From Paenibacillus spiritus (GTDB lineage Bacteria; Bacillota; Bacilli; Paenibacillales; Paenibacillaceae), in assembly GCF_008710135.1 (NCBI RefSeq), contig NZ_VYKK01000004.1, positions 541,747 through 605,746 on the forward strand: a stretch of 64,000 nucleotides of DNA, given 5' to 3'. Positions 61,525-64,000 of this stretch are shown piece after piece. The notes beneath the pieces were generated by a model. That model did no database searches. It worked only from the letters and a program-made list of their open reading frames with translations, and was not told where the DNA came from. Position 1 is the stretch's first letter, and each line of letters begins with the position of its first letter. The translations under genes and the position numbers were made by a program.

Positions 61525-62289
61525 TCAATCTCTCCGCTGGCCGGGCTGCCCATACAGCGCCTGTTCCGACCCGTCCCGGGCGTAATCGCTGAAGGTCGAC
61601 AATACGCTCCGGTATTCATCCGCATCCTGGATGCGAATCCCTTCTCTCAGTTGCCTCCACATTTCTTCCGGCAGCGAAGATTTTAGCGCCCCTTGATCGA
61701 TTTCGTAAAACGTCCGCAGCGCCCTGTCCCGGCGCGGCGGCCCTTGGAACAGAGTCAGCCGCCCCAGCGCATCAATGCCGATATAAGCATTGTTCTTGCA
61801 GCCCGGCGACAGGTCATCGATCCGCTTTTCCAGCCATACATCTCCGTCTTCAGACAACCGGGGACTCCAGTCGGAATGCCGCTCCATCAGCAGCAGAACG
61901 AATTTCGAATCAAGCAGCCCGGGCTCTGTCCGGATTTCTTCACCGTTTGCGTACACCGTCCGGTAGTGCACACGCCGCTTCGCGGCGGCATCGTCTCCGA
62001 TTACTTGTCTGATTTCTTCATAGACCTTGGCATCAGGGCCGCCGGACTCGTCCGCAGGAGGCAGAGCTTCCTGCAGGAAGACAGCGGCAGCGGGGCCGTT
62101 CTCCATGAGAGAAGCTTCCGGCAGACGGCGCGTCTCCAGCAGACTCGTCATGCGCTCCGGGATCCAGGCTCCGGGCCCGGCAAGGAGAAGAATCGAAGCG
62201 CAGGCGCAGCAGGCTCCCACCCAGGGAGCACTTTTCCACCGTTTCCAACGGCGCCAGAGCTGTTTTTTCAGGCTAAAAGCGTGGAACAT
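61525..62289 (-). CDS. bofC: BofC-type forespore regulator, C-terminal-domain protein
   Basis: 254 residues with one N-terminal membrane segment (about 22-42). The C-terminal part (about 160-240) matches the BofC C-terminal domain: DVWLEKRIDDLSPGCKNNAY, IGIDALGRLTLFQGPP, FYEIDQGALKSSLPEEM and IRIQDADEYRSVLSTFSDYA. BofC inhibits the SpoIVB protease from the forespore side, delaying sigma-K activation. This protein is longer than Bacillus subtilis BofC (170), mainly in the middle region. Position next to ruvC/ruvA matches Bacillus. The ATG at 62289 is chosen because AAGGG lies six bases upstream. Confidence 0.85.
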   Translation of the reverse strand: MFHAFSLKKQLWRRWKRWKSAPWVGACCACASILLLAGPGAWIPERMTSLLETRRLPEASLMENGPAAAVFLQEALPPADESGGPDAKVYEEIRQVIGDDAAAKRRVHYRTVYANGEEIRTEPGLLDSKFVLLLMERHSDWSPRLSEDGDVWLEKRIDDLSPGCKNNAYIGIDALGRLTLFQGPPRRDRALRTFYEIDQGALKSSLPEEMWRQLREGIRIQDADEYRSVLSTFSDYARDGSEQALYGQPGQRRD

Positions 62290-62353
62290 GAACATCCCTT
62301 CATTCTGCTTTTTCCTAAATTGTGCCCTGCCGCTGACAAAATATGCGTATCTT

Positions 62354-63244
62354 CTACCCTTTCAGCAACTGTTCTACTTCTTCCCGGACCGGCATACCGC
62401 CTTGTGCTCCCAGTTGTTGAACAGACAGAGCAGCGGCAGCATTCGCGAACCTCAAAGCTTCCTTGATCGGCTGGCCTTCGCTTAACGCCGCCCCAAGCGC
62501 TCCCACGAAGGTATCTCCCGCTCCAGTCGTATCTATAGCTTCAACTTTATAGGATGGGATGCGGACAACCGCGTCCTTCTCCCAGTAGACAGCGCCCTGT
62601 TCGCCCAAAGTTACAATCACTTTCCCGGGATACGCCTTCAGAACGTCCTCCAAATTCTGTTCCGGGAACCAGGCATGGAGTTCATGCTCATTCGGAATGA
62701 CCCACGTGGCCTTCAGCAGCGTTTCCGGAGCCAGCCCTCCGGCGGGCGCCGGGTTGAGGATCGTCTTCACTCCGCAGGTGCGGCAGCAGTCCAGTACCGA
62801 ATCAATCGCATCGGCAGGAATCTCATTTTGAATGAGTACTACATCCGATTCCTTCAGGCGCGCGGCGGCCCGTCTCACCAAATCCGGATTTACCAGCGCG
62901 TTCGCTCCTTGGATCACCACAATACTGTTGTCGCCGTCCGCCTCGGATAACGTAATGTGCGCAGTCCCGCTCCCGCAAGCATCGGTATCCTCCAGCCATG
63001 AGACATCGACACCCTGCGAGAGGAGATTGCGGCGAATCATTTCGCCGTAGCCGTCCTTACCTATGCATCCCACAAAAAAGGTCTCAGCGCCAAGCCTGGC
63101 TGCTGCCACCGCCTGATTCGCCCCTTTGCCTCCGGGCGACAAATACAACCGGCTGCCGATTACTGTCTCACCGGCTGCCGGACGCTTATGGACATGCACC
63201 GTCAAATCCATCGCCGCACTGCCTACAACCGTTACCTTACCCAT
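62354..63244 (-). CDS. rbsK: Ribokinase
   Basis: 296 residues, PfkB family. N-terminal motif GSAAMDLTVHVHKRPAAGET, the sugar-binding signature LYLSPGGKGANQAVAAARLG, and the C-terminal anion-hole motif VEAIDTTGAGDTFVGALGAA with the catalytic Asp (GAGD). It phosphorylates D-ribose to ribose 5-phosphate. No ribose transporter or RbsR gene is next to it. ATG at 63244 has AGGAGG seven bases upstream; a longer frame at 63286 would run over the tRNA terminator. A weak promoter TTGTTA-17-TACAAG is possible in the 40 bp between terminator and gene. Confidence 0.95.
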   Translation of the reverse strand: MGKVTVVGSAAMDLTVHVHKRPAAGETVIGSRLYLSPGGKGANQAVAAARLGAETFFVGCIGKDGYGEMIRRNLLSQGVDVSWLEDTDACGSGTAHITLSEADGDNSIVVIQGANALVNPDLVRRAAARLKESDVVLIQNEIPADAIDSVLDCCRTCGVKTILNPAPAGGLAPETLLKATWVIPNEHELHAWFPEQNLEDVLKAYPGKVIVTLGEQGAVYWEKDAVVRIPSYKVEAIDTTGAGDTFVGALGAALSEGQPIKEALRFANAAAALSVQQLGAQGGMPVREEVEQLLKG

Positions 63245-63284
63245 TGCAGAACCTCCTCTTGTACATCGGATTTGCCGGGATAAC

Positions 63285-63320
63285 AAAAAAGTGCTCCGCT
63301 CCTTATAGGAGCTGGAACAC
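63285..63320 (-). terminator. Terminator of the tRNA cluster
   Basis: On the minus strand GTGTTCCAGCTCC pairs with GGAGCGGAGCAC (small imperfections) around TATAA and is followed by TTTTTT. It lies 18 bp after tRNA-Arg. Confidence 0.85.
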
Positions 63321-63337
63321 TGGTTGAATGATTAAAA

Positions 63338-63414
63338 TGGCGCGCCCTGAGAGATTCGAACTCCCGACCTTTTGATTCGTAGTCAAACGCTCTATCCAGC
63401 TGAGCTAAGGGCGC
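63338..63414 (-). tRNA. tRNA-Arg (ACG)
   Basis: Complete cloverleaf: acceptor GCGCCCT/AGGGCGC, anticodon loop CTACGAA (anticodon ACG), T-arm GGGAGTTCGAATCTCTC, CCA encoded. Last gene of the cluster. Confidence 0.97.
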
Positions 63415-63417
63415 AAA

Positions 63418-63492
63418 TGGAGCGGACGACGGGAATCGAACCCGCGACCCTCGCCTTGGCAAGGCGATGCTCTACCGCTGAGCCACGTCCGC
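63418..63492 (-). tRNA. tRNA-Gly (GCC)
   Basis: Acceptor GCGGACG/CGTCCGC, anticodon loop TTGCCAA (GCC), T-arm GCGGGTTCGATTCCCGT, CCA encoded. Three bases before tRNA-Arg. Confidence 0.97.
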
Positions 63493-63517
63493 TTACTGCT
63501 ATCCGGTTGTACTTAAA

Positions 63518-63594
63518 TGGCGGAACCGACGGGATTCGAACCCGCGATCTCCTGCGTGACAGGCAGGCATGTTAGGCCTCTACACCACGGTTCC
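63518..63594 (-). tRNA. tRNA-Asp (GTC)
   Basis: Acceptor GGAACCG/CGGTTCC, anticodon loop CTGTCAC (GTC), T-arm GCGGGTTCGAATCCCGT, CCA encoded. Confidence 0.97.
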
Positions 63595-63675
63595 AAGAGG
63601 CTAAGGTGTTTCTTGAGGTCCCCGGAAAGGAATCGGAATACGCTGCAAAGCATACCTTCACTTTGGGGAAATAAA

Positions 63676-63749
<74 letters not shown>

Positions 63750-63760
63750 TCGTTAGCAAA

Positions 63761-63832
63761 TGACCCGTAGGGGATTCGAACCCCTGTTACCTCCGTGAAA
63801 GGGAGGTGTCTTAACCCCTTGACCAACGGGCC
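63761..63832 (-). tRNA. tRNA-Glu (TTC)
   Basis: Acceptor GGCCCGT/ACGGGTC, anticodon loop CTTTCAC (TTC), T-arm AGGGGTTCGAATCCCCT. CCA not encoded. First gene after the 5S rRNA; a substrate of the nearby MnmA thiolation. Confidence 0.97.
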
Positions 63833-63855
63833 ATATCATTTGAACAACAAAAAAT

Positions 63856-63884
63856 ATAATATCACATAGTCCGATATAAAGCAA
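63856..63884 (-). promoter_or_regulatory. Predicted promoter of the tRNA cluster
   Basis: Minus strand TTGCTT (63879-63884), 17-bp spacer, TATTAT (63856-63861), 23 bp before tRNA-Glu. It lets the cluster be transcribed apart from the rRNA operon. Confidence 0.6.
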
Positions 63885-63921
63885 GTGTAAAATTGAAATC
63901 CGCCAGAATGATAGGATGAAC

Positions 63922-63953
63922 AAAAAACCACCGCCGGTAGATCGGCAGTGGTT
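63922..63953 (-). terminator. Terminator after the 5S rRNA gene
   Basis: On the minus strand AACCACTGCCG pairs with CGGCGGTGGTT (one mismatch) around ATCTAC and is followed by TTTTTTG. It separates the rRNA operon from the tRNA genes. Confidence 0.88.
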
Positions 63954-63960
63954 GTCTGTG

Positions 63961-64000
63961 CTTGGCGGCGTCCTACTCTCCCAGGACCCTTCGGTCCAAG
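63961..64000 (-). rRNA. 5S rRNA, 3' end (partial)
   Basis: The last 40 bases on the minus strand include TCCTGGGAGAGTAGGACGCC followed by GCCAAG, the conserved 3' end of bacterial 5S rRNA. The 5' part and presumably 23S and 16S lie beyond the window. Confidence 0.93.

Overview
The window is a chromosomal segment of a Gram-positive, spore-forming Bacillota, most likely Paenibacillus. The evidence is about 58-60% GC in the core, strong AGGAGG-type ribosome sites, frequent TTG and GTG starts, sporulation genes (spoVB, bofC, a SpoIID/LytB protein), and the conserved block ruvCAB-queA-tgt-yajC-spoVB-comN-secDF-recJ-apt-rel-dtd-hisS-aspS-tcdA known from bacilli. RuvC is present, unlike in Bacillus subtilis. 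Identifications come from reading the sequence; no database search was run.

Region 1 (1-12.2 kb) looks like a beta-1,3-glucan (laminarin) utilisation locus: the end of an AraC/YesN-type regulator, a GH94 phosphorylase, two sugar ABC permeases, a binding lipoprotein, and a 1557-residue surface-anchored GH16 glucanase. The enzyme would cut glucan at the cell surface, the transporter would import oligosaccharides (the ATPase is encoded elsewhere), and the phosphorylase would split them inside. The glucanase gene, the binding-protein gene and a chemoreceptor gene at 24.8-26.9 kb share an unusual promoter layout: two TTGGTATG-like boxes exactly 20 bp apart, 21-22 bp upstream of the -10. This suggests one regulon.

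Region 2 (12.2-24.5 kb) holds a zinc-ribbon protein, a PRC-barrel protein, cysteine desulfurase, cymR, mnmA, an aadK-type gene, two crcB genes and rarA. Between the cysteine desulfurase gene and cymR lies a roughly 4.7-kb stretch. Most of it (15.05-19.0 kb) is AT-rich and contains a Kelch protein and remnants of two IS3-family elements. Next come a CD3324-type regulator, two very small candidate ORFs and a chemoreceptor.

Region 3 (27-41.5 kb) holds helD, a membrane protein divergent from a TetR regulator, a lipoprotein, a purine permease, and the tcdA-aspS-hisS operon behind a T-box leader. It continues with stress-type proteins, dtd and rel.

Region 4 (41.7-63.3 kb) holds a uracil permease, apt, recJ, a cation-diffusion-facilitator-like protein, secF-secD, comN, spoVB, a DUF421 protein, yrzE, a PAP2 phosphatase, yajC, tgt, queA, a SpoIID/LytB protein, ruvBAC, bofC and a ribokinase gene. 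The right end has five tRNA genes (Arg, Gly, Asp, fMet, Glu) and the 3' end of a 5S rRNA gene, all on the minus strand.

The two most unusual observations are the shared 20-bp-period promoter boxes and a family of 64-65-bp tandem repeats. The repeats occur in two arrays 14 kb apart. Both lie directly upstream of a gene (helD and apt) and end at the same junction, a GCAAA(A)CTTTT run into the Shine-Dalgarno AGGAGG.
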